Source of the DNA: JAAELZ01 sp965237995 | GTDB lineage: Bacteria > Pseudomonadota > Gammaproteobacteria > Arenicellales > Poriferihabitantaceae | Reading direction: 5' to 3' | Length of the DNA stretch: 64,000 bases | Assembly (NCBI GenBank): GCA_965237995.1 | Contig: CBDEGO010000002.1 | Location: forward strand, 372,001 to 436,000 | Part shown: in pieces, positions 15,900-24,822 of the stretch | Layout of the letters: the number at the start of each line of letters is the position of its first letter | Position numbering within the stretch: position 1 is the stretch's first letter | Position numbers and translations under genes: made by a program | The notes under the pieces: model-generated | Databases searched by the model: none | Told to the model about the DNA's origin: nothing | The model's input: only the letters and a program-made list of their open reading frames with translations

Positions 15900-16993
15900 G
15901 CTGCACTCCGAGATTTTTCCGTCTGCGAGTTAGAGTGTGCGTGACCTAATCGTGCCCCATCGTAAGTGTCGCCTTTTACCGTATCTACCCATTGTTGGTT
16001 TTGCAAGTACCAGCTTACCGTTTTGCGAATACCTGATGAGAACGTTTCTTGTGGCTCCCAGCTAAGTTCGTCTTTTAAACGACTAGCGTCGATCGCATAG
16101 CGCTGGTCATGGCCAGGTCGATCTGTTACGTGTTCAACTAATTCAAGATAAGACTGACCATTTGTTGTCGGTTGCAATTCATCCAGAATCGAACATACCA
16201 TTTCAACAACTTGCATATTGGTGCGTTCTTCATTTCCGCCAACGTTATAGCTTCTGCCTAGTGCACCGTTGTTCATAATGTGCACTAAAGCACGGGCGTG
16301 GTCATCGACGTATAGCCAATCACGCACGTTTTGACCCGCACCATAAACCGGAATAGCATCCATCGCCAGCGCCTTAGCAATAATGACGGGAATAAGCTTC
16401 TCTGGGTACTGATAAGGCCCATAATTGTTTGAGCAATTGGACAACACCACAGGCAACTTAAAGGTCTCAAACCAAGCACGTACTAGATGGTCTGACGCAG
16501 CTTTACTCGCAGAATAAGGGGAGCTTGGTTCATACTTGGATTCTTCAGTGAATAAACCGGTCTCTCCTAGGCTTCCAAACACTTCATCGGTAGAGACATG
16601 GTGAAAGCGAAACCGCGCTTGATCTAATTCACTCAATGTCGTCCAGTAACTGCGCGCCGCCTCGAGCAAGTTGTATGTTCCAATAATATTAGTTTCAATA
16701 AACGCTTTAGGACCATCAATTGAGCGATCTACATGTGACTCGGCAGCCAAATGCATCATAGCCCGAGGTTGATATTGCTCGAACAAAGCATTCATCGCTT
16801 CTCGGTCAGTAATATCGGCACACTCGAAGTAATAACGATCTGACTGTAATTCCTCGCAAAAAGTAGCTTCGTTACCGGCATAAGTTAAACTATCGATATT
16901 CACCACTGAATCATCATGCTCTGCCAGCAAGTGTCTCACTACAGCAGACCCAATAAAACCAGCTGCGCCCGTCACTAAAATTGTATTATTCAC
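15896..16993 (-). CDS. rmlB: dTDP-glucose 4,6-dehydratase RmlB
   Basis: A 365-residue short-chain dehydrogenase/reductase that converts dTDP-glucose to dTDP-4-keto-6-deoxyglucose. The Rossmann motif is GAAGFIGS near the N-terminus, the active-site Tyr-Lys pair is YSASKAASDHLVRAW, and STDEVFGSLG supplies the catalytic Thr-Asp-Glu. The start lies 21 nt after hldD. The C-terminal tail past about residue 345 (HSNSQTEKSRSAA) is low-complexity. Confidence 0.95.
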   Translation of the reverse strand: MNNTILVTGAAGFIGSAVVRHLLAEHDDSVVNIDSLTYAGNEATFCEELQSDRYYFECADITDREAMNALFEQYQPRAMMHLAAESHVDRSIDGPKAFIETNIIGTYNLLEAARSYWTTLSELDQARFRFHHVSTDEVFGSLGETGLFTEESKYEPSSPYSASKAASDHLVRAWFETFKLPVVLSNCSNNYGPYQYPEKLIPVIIAKALAMDAIPVYGAGQNVRDWLYVDDHARALVHIMNNGALGRSYNVGGNEERTNMQVVEMVCSILDELQPTTNGQSYLELVEHVTDRPGHDQRYAIDASRLKDELSWEPQETFSSGIRKTVSWYLQNQQWVDTVKGDTYDGARLGHAHSNSQTEKSRSAA

Positions 16994-17014
16994 GTTTATT
17001 TGATAATTGTGTTG

Positions 17015-18010
17015 TTAGCTGGTTTTATTGGCCAACTGGTTAATATAACGCTCAACGCCTTCTTCGAGGCTAAAAAATGCCTGTTCATACCCACTTGCTC
17101 TAAGTGCAGATATATCAGCTTGGGTGTAGCTCTGATACTTCCCTATTAACGCTTCAGACATCGGAGTATAACTAATGACTCCATCATCGATAGCTTGATC
17201 TAAACTAATTTTGCCCGATTCGCCCGTCAACTTGCGCACCGCATTGATTGTGGCAAGTGCGACATCATTAAAACTACGACAGCTGCCTGTACCTACATTA
17301 TAGAAGCCGCGTACTTGGGGGTTTAATAAAAGGTATTGATTCACCTTAACGACATCTTCCACCGATACAAAATCCCTTAATTGTTCACCGTTGCCATACC
17401 CATCGGTGCCTTCAAACAACCTAACCGTACCATGTTCAAGCAGTTGATGATAAAAATGAAAGGCCACTGAAGCCATTCGTCCTTTGTGTTGTTCTCTATC
17501 TCCGTAGACATTGAAATAACGTAAACCCACTGCTTGAAAATCAACAGGCGGGTTTTCCCGAACATAATTGTCAAATGCAAATTTTGAGAATGCATAAGCG
17601 TTTAAAGGGCGTTCATTTTCAACTTGTTCACTGAAAACCGCACCAGATCCATAGACTGAGGCTGAAGACGCATAAATAAACTGAGTTTTGTGTTTAACGC
17701 AAAACTCGTATATTGATTTTGAATAAGAAAAATTATTCTCCATGACATAACGACCATCTGACGCCATTGTGTCAGAGCAAGCGCCTTCATGAAAAATAGC
17801 CTGAATACGAGTGTCTAAGCTATTGCTTTCCATTCGCTGTAAGAATTCAGCTTTATCCATATAGTCGGCAAAACGGCAATCGGACAAATTCAATATCTTG
17901 TCAGCGCGCGTCAGGTCATCAACGACCAAAATATCAGTACGACCTAGCTGATTAAAACCTTTAACAATATTCGAGCCAATAAACCCTGCTCCACCTGTCA
18001 CTACTATCAT
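17015..18010 (-). CDS. hldD: ADP-glyceromanno-heptose 6-epimerase HldD
   Basis: A 331-residue SDR epimerase giving ADP-L-glycero-D-manno-heptose for the LPS inner core. Motifs are the N-terminal MIVVTGGAGFIGSNIV, HEGACSDTMASDG (characteristic of HldD), the YAFSKFAFDNYV active-site Tyr/Lys, and the LRYFNVYGDREQHKGRMASV stretch. It directly follows the heptose kinase gene with a 1-nt gap. Confidence 0.95.
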   Translation of the reverse strand: MIVVTGGAGFIGSNIVKGFNQLGRTDILVVDDLTRADKILNLSDCRFADYMDKAEFLQRMESNSLDTRIQAIFHEGACSDTMASDGRYVMENNFSYSKSIYEFCVKHKTQFIYASSASVYGSGAVFSEQVENERPLNAYAFSKFAFDNYVRENPPVDFQAVGLRYFNVYGDREQHKGRMASVAFHFYHQLLEHGTVRLFEGTDGYGNGEQLRDFVSVEDVVKVNQYLLLNPQVRGFYNVGTGSCRSFNDVALATINAVRKLTGESGKISLDQAIDDGVISYTPMSEALIGKYQSYTQADISALRASGYEQAFFSLEEGVERYINQLANKTS

Positions 18011-18011
18011 G

Positions 18012-18971
18012 TTAATTCGCTCGCTCTATGCTTTGCAGTACTTCAGCGGGGTCCGCCGTCGCAGTGCCCATCTTATTGACAACCACCCCAGCGGCGTGAT
18101 TCGCTAATTCTAAGGTTTTATCCGCACTGAGGCCAGCGGCTGACCCTAAGGCCATCATTGCAATGACGGTATCACCGGCGCCTGTTACGTCATAAACTTC
18201 CCTGGCACGGGTGGCCTGATGAATAGGTTTTTGGCCTTGCTGGCATAATAACATTCCGTTTTCGCTTAAAGTCACCAAACAATTTTGTATGCTATGCACG
18301 CTCATTATTTGTTGGGCTTTGTCATTTATTTGCTCGTTCGATTCACATAGCCCCGCGATTTCTTGAAACTCATTCAAATTGGGGGTAATCATCGTCGCAT
18401 TACGATAACAAGTTATATCCGAGCCTTTAGGGTCAATATATACTGGTTTATGTATTTCATTAGCCGCTTCAATTAATTTTTGGACTGCGTTAAGTCCTCC
18501 TTTATCATAATCCGACAAGATCACCGCATCAACCTTCGTTAATGCCTCAGCATAAGCCTCGTAGGTTTTATTAACCACTACTTCACTTGGTATGTCTTCA
18601 AAATCCGCCCGCACCAGCTGCTGATTACGAGAAACTAACCGTAATTTAACCGTGGTAGGAATTGTATTATCTACCACTAATTGGCTATCAATTTGTGCTT
18701 CCTCAAGCAGTGACTCAAGGCATTGACCCGCTTCGTCATTCCCGACAACACTAATTAGCTTTGCACAGCCCAACATACTGGCAATATTTCGAGCAACATT
18801 GGCAGCACCGCCAAGACGCTCTTCGGTATGATTAACAGATATAACTGGCACGGGCGCTTCTGGAGAGATACGGTTCACATCACCAATCCAATAGCGATCT
18901 AACATAGAATCACCAACAACCAGCACCGTCGCCGATCGCAAAGCACGAAAATCAGCTTCGTCCAATGCCAT
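18012..18971 (-). CDS. rfaE1: D-glycero-beta-D-manno-heptose-7-phosphate kinase (RfaE1)
   Basis: A PfkB/ribokinase-family kinase for heptose 7-phosphate, corresponding to the N-terminal half of E. coli HldE. From the ATG at 18971 (MALDEADFR) it is 319 aa. The motifs GDSMLDRYWIGDVNRISPEAPVP, cut after GDSMLD by the substrate region, and DVTGAGDTVIAMMALG (catalytic Asp) are clear. The ADP-transferase half of HldE is absent, so a separate rfaE2 must exist elsewhere. The chosen start overlaps ugd by 20 nt; the longer reading from 19028 would add a non-homologous leader. Confidence 0.92.
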   Translation of the reverse strand: MALDEADFRALRSATVLVVGDSMLDRYWIGDVNRISPEAPVPVISVNHTEERLGGAANVARNIASMLGCAKLISVVGNDEAGQCLESLLEEAQIDSQLVVDNTIPTTVKLRLVSRNQQLVRADFEDIPSEVVVNKTYEAYAEALTKVDAVILSDYDKGGLNAVQKLIEAANEIHKPVYIDPKGSDITCYRNATMITPNLNEFQEIAGLCESNEQINDKAQQIMSVHSIQNCLVTLSENGMLLCQQGQKPIHQATRAREVYDVTGAGDTVIAMMALGSAAGLSADKTLELANHAAGVVVNKMGTATADPAEVLQSIERAN

Positions 18972-20283
18972 GATACACAAAACCGTTTGATTTAAATGAC
19001 TGAGGATCAAAGATATTTCTACCATCAATAATGACGCGACCAGACATCAAAGACTGCATACGAGAGATATCTGGGCTCCTGAACATCTTCCACTCAGTAA
19101 CCACAACCAACGCCGCAGCACCATCTAATACTTGATAGGGGTCATCAGAATAAAAACCTAAACTATCGTCTGCCACATCTGTATAAATTCTTCGCGCTTC
19201 ATCGGTAGCAACTGGGTCAAACGCCGCAATAGACCCGCCCCGCGCTAACACCTCATCGATTAATACCCTACTAGGTGCTTCGCGCATATCGTCGGTATCA
19301 GGCTTAAATGCGAGCCCCCACACCGCGACTTTCAATCCAGATAAATTCTCACCTAATACTTGGGTTAATTTCTCTCTTGGTCGATGCTTTTGCTGATTAT
19401 TGACTTCTTCAACAGCATCCAACAATCGCGGATTATAGTTGTGCTGTTTAGCTGTGCGCACAAGAGCTTGTACGTCTTTGGGAAAACAAGACCCACCATA
19501 TCCGCAACCAGGGTAAATGAAATGATAACCTATTCTGGGGTCGGAACCGATCCCTCGCCGGATCGCCTCAATATCTGCGCCTAATAATTCTGCCATATTC
19601 GCAATTTCGTTCATAAACGAAATTTTAGTCGCTAACATAGAATTCGCCGCATATTTGGTTAATTCCGCAGAAGGAATATCCATGTTAATGATGCGGTCAT
19701 GATTTCGATTAAACGGCGCGTATAATTCTCTCAATCGATTCAACGCACGATCACTGTCTGCCCCAACAATAATGCGATCAGGCTTCATGAAATCTTCAAC
19801 CGCTGCTCCTTCTTTTAGAAACTCAGGGTTAGAAACCACGTCGAAGGCAACTGTAACCTCTCTACGTTGTATTTCTGCGTTAATAGCATGTCGTACTTTT
19901 TCAGAAGTACCCACTGGTACTGTCGACTTGGTGACCACGACATTATAGTCGCTCAAATTTTGACCAATAGTCTTAGCAACCTGCGATACATACTGAAGAT
20001 CAGCAGAGCCGTCTTCATCTGGGGGCGTGCCAACGGCAATAAATATTATATCGCAGCTGTTTACATGTTCTTGCAACTGGGTAGAGAACGTTAACCTTTG
20101 GTGGCGGCTATTTTCATGAACCAAATTATCTAAACCTGGTTCGAAAATAGGTACGATACCCTTTCTTAACCCCTCTATTTTAACTTGGTCTAAGTCTATG
20201 CAAGTGACGTGGTTGCCCATCTCCGCTAGGCACGTACCCGTGACTAGGCCTACGTAACCCGTCCCCACTACCGTAACCTTCAT
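18952..20283 (-). CDS. ugd: UDP-glucose 6-dehydrogenase
   Basis: A 443-residue NAD-dependent enzyme oxidising UDP-glucose to UDP-glucuronate for envelope polysaccharide. It shows the N-terminal GTGYVGLVTGTCLAEMG Rossmann motif, the TVPVGTSEKV segment, and the catalytic-Cys motif GGSCFPKD. The start codon overlaps the end of lapB by 4 nt. Its position in the heptose/rhamnose run suggests a uronic acid in core or O-antigen. Confidence 0.95.
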   Translation of the reverse strand: MKVTVVGTGYVGLVTGTCLAEMGNHVTCIDLDQVKIEGLRKGIVPIFEPGLDNLVHENSRHQRLTFSTQLQEHVNSCDIIFIAVGTPPDEDGSADLQYVSQVAKTIGQNLSDYNVVVTKSTVPVGTSEKVRHAINAEIQRREVTVAFDVVSNPEFLKEGAAVEDFMKPDRIIVGADSDRALNRLRELYAPFNRNHDRIINMDIPSAELTKYAANSMLATKISFMNEIANMAELLGADIEAIRRGIGSDPRIGYHFIYPGCGYGGSCFPKDVQALVRTAKQHNYNPRLLDAVEEVNNQQKHRPREKLTQVLGENLSGLKVAVWGLAFKPDTDDMREAPSRVLIDEVLARGGSIAAFDPVATDEARRIYTDVADDSLGFYSDDPYQVLDGAAALVVVTEWKMFRSPDISRMQSLMSGRVIIDGRNIFDPQSFKSNGFVYHGIGRS

Positions 20284-21581
20284 ACCTTTGTGTCCTTAGA
20301 TAATGTATTACTTGCTGAGTAATCGTATTGCTTAGAAGGCTGACTAAACAAGGCTGGAATCTGCGTTAGCTCTTGTTTCGGAAGAGGAGAATTTAATAGT
20401 TGAGATGGTTTTATTACATCCCATTGCTGACAAGCTGGGCACTGCCAATGTAACTTTTCAGCGCTATAGCCACATTGTAAACAAGCATAATCTCTTTGAT
20501 TCTCAATTAGTTTAGAAATGCTTTGCACTAATAGCACAGTATCTTGATCTAACTTTTGATTAGATAAATTCAGCCAGTTCGTCATTAGTTGATGAACTCC
20601 ACCAAGAGTAGGGTTTTCTCTTAAGTAACCTTGCACAAACTGCTTTATCGAAGACGTTCTATCACTAATATGCATCGTCTCAACCAAACACGATAGCAAA
20701 CGCGGGTCATTATTAGTTCGCACTGCCGATTTTAGAAACTGCAAAAATTCCCGGTTTTTACCTAAAATTTGATAACTATTATTTAAGTGTCCAATAACCT
20801 CACCTAAATAATGGGGCTCTTGCCACTGTAGTTTTTTCCACGACTCAATCGCTGTCGGGTGATCACCGATACTTGCAGCAATTTTACCTTGTAGGATGAT
20901 TGTGCGGGCATTTGAGTCCGACACCAACACAGCATGCTCAGCATATCGGCCAGCCAACTTGAAGTCACCAGACTGATAACTGCCTTCAGCTAGTTGACAA
21001 TAATAGTGACACAGTTTTACATCTCTTTGTGTCAATTCTAGTGCGCTAGCATTATCTTCTAGTAGCGCAATCGCACTAAGCCAGTCTTGTTCGCGCTGAT
21101 ATATTTCTAATAAATATTTAATTGCCTCTTGCGCATGCAACCCTTCGTGTAAAAGGTCGGAAAACAAGCTTTCTGCCCTATCATACAGTCCAGCAGAAAA
21201 GTAGTCTTTAGCCAGTTCATAGCTCGCCATCGTCCTGACAGCCGAGTCGTAAACGGTACTTTCAAAAATACTTTGGTGGATACATATAGCGCGCTCGAAT
21301 TCACCTTTGTTACGGGCAAGCTTACCTAAGGTTAGCTGTAACTCAGGATATTCAGGTTGCTCTTGAGAAATAGTTAGAAAAGTTTTAAGTGCTTGATCAT
21401 CCTGATTGCTGAGAAGCTGATTCAAACCTTTTAAATAAGAACTCGGAACGATTGCGCTGTTGGCTTGCTGTGTGCTTTTAAGTTTTCTAGAAGCCTCAAT
21501 CCTTGAAAATATCCAGCCACAGCCCGCAGCCAATGGCAGTAACACCAATAGCAAATTGGCATTCATTGTAACGCTGAACAT
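20280..21581 (-). CDS. lapB: LPS assembly protein LapB (YciM)
   Basis: A 433-residue TPR protein anchored by an N-terminal membrane helix (about 7-24). It carries tandem TPR units and a C-terminal rubredoxin-like zinc knuckle with two CxxC pairs (CLQC and CPAC). In enterics LapB adjusts LPS synthesis by controlling LpxC stability together with FtsH. Start ATG 21581; ATG 21566 is an alternative. Linkage to lapA and ihfB is conserved in gammaproteobacteria. The C-terminal tail after the knuckle is longer than in E. coli. Confidence 0.92.
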   Translation of the reverse strand: MFSVTMNANLLLVLLPLAAGCGWIFSRIEASRKLKSTQQANSAIVPSSYLKGLNQLLSNQDDQALKTFLTISQEQPEYPELQLTLGKLARNKGEFERAICIHQSIFESTVYDSAVRTMASYELAKDYFSAGLYDRAESLFSDLLHEGLHAQEAIKYLLEIYQREQDWLSAIALLEDNASALELTQRDVKLCHYYCQLAEGSYQSGDFKLAGRYAEHAVLVSDSNARTIILQGKIAASIGDHPTAIESWKKLQWQEPHYLGEVIGHLNNSYQILGKNREFLQFLKSAVRTNNDPRLLSCLVETMHISDRTSSIKQFVQGYLRENPTLGGVHQLMTNWLNLSNQKLDQDTVLLVQSISKLIENQRDYACLQCGYSAEKLHWQCPACQQWDVIKPSQLLNSPLPKQELTQIPALFSQPSKQYDYSASNTLSKDTKV

Positions 21582-21612
21582 AATTTACGCCAAGGACAAG
21601 CTCCAAATGCAA

Positions 21613-21879
21613 TTATGCAGCGGTACTCGATTCAACCTTTTTAAGTTCTCGCTTAGTTTTGAATAGCTTTCCGCGTAACTTGAACGAAGACCATACACTC
21701 ATTAAGTATCCAACAACGGCACCAAAAATCCATGTAGCCGCTAACAAAATAGAAAGCTGCCCTTCCCAATGCAAACCCATGTAGTAATTTAAATCTACAA
21801 CTTGTTGATTTAAATAAACAAACGGAACAGCCAATAAAATTATGGCGCCGATAAGCAGAACGTAGAATAATTTTTTCAC
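21613..21879 (-). CDS. lapA: LapA-type DUF1049 membrane protein
   Basis: An 88-residue inner-membrane protein with two helices (about 5-22 and 40-65) and a basic cytoplasmic tail (KLRGKLFKTKRELKKVE). Family, size and position directly before lapB match LapA/YciS, which acts with LapB in LPS homeostasis. Confidence 0.9.
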   Translation of the reverse strand: MKKLFYVLLIGAIILLAVPFVYLNQQVVDLNYYMGLHWEGQLSILLAATWIFGAVVGYLMSVWSSFKLRGKLFKTKRELKKVESSTAA

Positions 21880-21951
21880 AGTACTTTTGCTCTATATTTA
21901 GAATAACAGACAGAATAAACCAAAACTATATACAAATCGGCTTAGATCACT

Positions 21952-22278
21952 CTAAGCTTTATCAATTGATTTATCTACTCTCGCTTTAAGTTCACTGCCA
22001 GGTTTAAAATGGGGCACAAATTTTTCAGAAACTTCAACTCGGTTTCCTGTTTTTGGATTGCGACCTGTTCTTGGTGGTCTATAGTGTAAAGACATACTCC
22101 CAAAGCCACGAATTTCAACACGTTCACCTGCGATCAAGCCCGCAGCCATTTTTTCTAAAATGGTGCCAACCGCAAGCTCAACATCTTCTTCAGATAGTTG
22201 AGTCTGCGATTCAGTCAGTCTAGAAATAATTCCAGACTTAGCTACGCTTTTCAATTGTGTCTCTTCAGTCTTACTCAT
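21952..22278 (-). CDS. ihfB: integration host factor subunit beta
   Basis: A 108-residue HU/IHF-family DNA-bending protein. The diagnostic arm sequence RGFGSMSLHYRPPRTGRNP and the ending FVPHFKPGSELKARV are present. It is about a dozen residues longer at the N-terminus than E. coli IhfB (MSKTEETQLKSVAKSG precedes the first helix). It sits between rpsA and lapA, the usual order. Confidence 0.93.
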   Translation of the reverse strand: MSKTEETQLKSVAKSGIISRLTESQTQLSEEDVELAVGTILEKMAAGLIAGERVEIRGFGSMSLHYRPPRTGRNPKTGNRVEVSEKFVPHFKPGSELKARVDKSIDKA

Positions 22279-22356
22279 AGTAAACTATTGCTCTTTTACT
22301 AATTATAAGACAATTTTCTTGATTACGCCTAACAAAAACCGAGCTTAATTTTCACC

Positions 22357-24030
22357 TTAACTATTCTTAGATAGCTGTTCTTTTAGCTTATCGCCTAAAG
22401 TGGTGCTTCCCTCTACCTTCTGAGCTGAATATTCTTGAATCGCTTCATCCTCTAGATCCATTTCTAGTACTTTAACCGATAAGGTGATTCTGCGATTTTT
22501 ACGATCGATGCTGGTGATTTTGGTTTCGATTTCCTCGCCTTCATTAAGCACAGAGCGCGCATCTTCAACGCGGTCCATCGCCAACTCGCTAGCTCGTAAG
22601 AAGCCTTCTACATTTTCAGCAAGTTCAATATTCGCGCCGCGAGCAGTGACTTCTGTGATTTTACCCATCACACGGCTACCCTTAGGATGCTCTGAAGCAT
22701 ATTCAACGAATGGATCATCTGAAGCTTGCTTCAGTCCAAGAGAAATACGCTCTCGCTCTGGGTCAACGGCTAACACAACGACACTGATTTCATCTCCCTT
22801 GCTAAAGTCACGAATGACTTCTTCACCAGGACGATCCCAAGCTAAGTCACTAACGTGCGCGAGACCATCAATACCGCCTTCAACACCAACAAACATACCA
22901 AAGTCAGTAATCGAACGGATCTTACCACTCAGCTTATCGCCTTTCTGGTAACGCGATGCAAACTCGTCCCAAGGGTTTGGCTGGCATTGTTTCATACCCA
23001 ATGAAATACGACGACGTTCACCGTCAATTTCAAGCACCATCACCTCGACTTCATCGCCAACATGACATACTTTACTTGGGTGGATGTTCTTCTTAGTCCA
23101 ATCCATTTCAGACAAATGCACCAACCCTTCGACGCCGTCTTCGATCTCAACAAACGCACCGTAGTCAGTAATATTAGTAACACGCCCAAATAGTCGTGAA
23201 GACTGCGGGTATCTGCGCTCTAAATCTTGCCATGGGTCACCGCCTAATTGCTTTAAGCCCAATGACACACGCGAGTGCTCTTTATCAAATTTGAGCACTT
23301 TTACTTCAATTTCATCGCCCACATTTAGTACTTCAGATGGATGGCGTACGCGTTTCCATGAAAGGTCCGTAATATGTAGTAATCCGTCCAAGCCACCTAA
23401 ATTAACGAACGCACCATAATCGGTAAGATTCTTTACCACGCCTTTGATAATTTGGCCTTCTTCTAAGGTATCTAATAGTTTTTCTCTATCTTCAGACAGT
23501 TCACTTTCTAGTACTGCACGACGAGATACAACGATGTTATTTCTAACTCTGTCTAACTTGATAACTTTAAATTCAAGTTCACGCCCTTCTAGATAAGCTA
23601 AGTCTTTAACCGGTGTAACATCGACCAAAGAACCTGGCAAGAACGCTTTAACGTAATTGACGTCTACAGTAAAACCGCCTTTGACTCGGCCTGTTACCAA
23701 GCCCATCACGATATCACCGTTAATTTGTGCTTTCTCTAGCTCATCCCATGCGCGGGCTCGCAGAGCACGTTCACGAGATAATTTTGTATTACCGTAACCA
23801 TCTTCAATCGCTTCAATCGCAACTTCAACATCATCGCCTTCTTTAACAGTGATCTCTCCTTCACTATTTTTAAATTCGGCTTTTGCGATAGCTGCTTCTG
23901 ACTTAAGCCCAGCATCAACAATGACAAAGTCATCATTTATTTCTACGATACTTCCCAAGACGAGTTCGCCTTGAACCATGGTGATTTTACTAATGCTTTC
24001 TTCTAGAAGGGCAGCGAAATTCTCTGACAT
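22357..24030 (-). CDS. rpsA: 30S ribosomal protein S1
   Basis: A 557-residue protein with six S1 RNA-binding repeats; the central ones carry the recurrent pattern G-x-V-x-x-I-T-D-Y-G-A-F-V and end in R-I-S-L-G-x-K-Q. It helps the 30S subunit capture mRNA. Length equals the E. coli protein. It lies between cmk and ihfB as in most gammaproteobacteria. Confidence 0.97.
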   Translation of the reverse strand: MSENFAALLEESISKITMVQGELVLGSIVEINDDFVIVDAGLKSEAAIAKAEFKNSEGEITVKEGDDVEVAIEAIEDGYGNTKLSRERALRARAWDELEKAQINGDIVMGLVTGRVKGGFTVDVNYVKAFLPGSLVDVTPVKDLAYLEGRELEFKVIKLDRVRNNIVVSRRAVLESELSEDREKLLDTLEEGQIIKGVVKNLTDYGAFVNLGGLDGLLHITDLSWKRVRHPSEVLNVGDEIEVKVLKFDKEHSRVSLGLKQLGGDPWQDLERRYPQSSRLFGRVTNITDYGAFVEIEDGVEGLVHLSEMDWTKKNIHPSKVCHVGDEVEVMVLEIDGERRRISLGMKQCQPNPWDEFASRYQKGDKLSGKIRSITDFGMFVGVEGGIDGLAHVSDLAWDRPGEEVIRDFSKGDEISVVVLAVDPERERISLGLKQASDDPFVEYASEHPKGSRVMGKITEVTARGANIELAENVEGFLRASELAMDRVEDARSVLNEGEEIETKITSIDRKNRRITLSVKVLEMDLEDEAIQEYSAQKVEGSTTLGDKLKEQLSKNS

Positions 24031-24154
24031 GTGTGATTCAATATTCAGCGCAGCTGAGGTAGCTGTACTTTGGTTAAGGTTAATAATTAGAAAATAGGCA
24101 GTGGGCCGCTTTTCTGGTTCAATCTACAGAATTAATCTGTATACATACTAAAAT

Positions 24155-24805
24155 TTAAAATGACTCAGGCAGCGCTAATAGCACCTGATCCATTACGTCT
24201 ACGATGGTCATTTGAGTTGTATCAATCATCATCGCATCCTTTGCGGGGATTAACGGAGAATCTAATCGCGACCTATCTCGCAGGTCACGTTCCTCTATCT
24301 CCCGAAAAAGGGCGCCGATAGTAGCACCATGCCCCTTCTCATTCAACTGTTTATATCGCCTTTTGGCGCGCTCTTGGGCAGAGGCAGTTAAGTAGAACTT
24401 AAATGGCGCTTCAACAAACACCGTCGTACCCATATCACGCCCATCAGCAACTAAGCCGGGCTGTTGATTAAACCCGCGTTGTTTATCTAATAACGCAGCC
24501 CTAACTCCTGATAACTTTGCAACCATCGAGGCCATATGCCCAATTTGTTCATCGCGAATCTCAGCGTCGATATACAAGTCATTTAAATAGGCGCCATTAT
24601 CAAAGTGGATGTTGCTGGTTGCCAACACGTTCAGCACCGCTTGCTCATTTTCGCACTCTACGTTTAACTGTTTTACCGCATAACCAAGCACCCGATAGAG
24701 CGCCCCACTATCTAAATAATGAAAGCCAAACCGCTTAGCTATCGCTTGGGCAATCGTTCCTTTACCGACGCCACTGGGCCCGTCAAACGTAATGACTGGA
24801 TTCAC
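24155..24805 (-). CDS. cmk: cytidylate kinase
   Basis: A 216-residue P-loop kinase phosphorylating CMP/dCMP. Walker A is DGPSGVGKGTIAQAIA near the N-terminus; DGRDMGTTVFVEAPFKFYLTA marks the substrate and lid-adjacent region, and RAKRRYKQL is a basic helix. It is 17 nt downstream of aroA. Confidence 0.95.
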   Translation of the reverse strand: MNPVITFDGPSGVGKGTIAQAIAKRFGFHYLDSGALYRVLGYAVKQLNVECENEQAVLNVLATSNIHFDNGAYLNDLYIDAEIRDEQIGHMASMVAKLSGVRAALLDKQRGFNQQPGLVADGRDMGTTVFVEAPFKFYLTASAQERAKRRYKQLNEKGHGATIGALFREIEERDLRDRSRLDSPLIPAKDAMMIDTTQMTIVDVMDQVLLALPESF

Positions 24806-24822
24806 TTTAAGTCGTAATCAAC

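Noticed and set aside
22484..22951. 155-codon ORF opposite rpsA
   Set aside because: Serine/arginine-rich shadow of conserved S1 repeats on the other strand.
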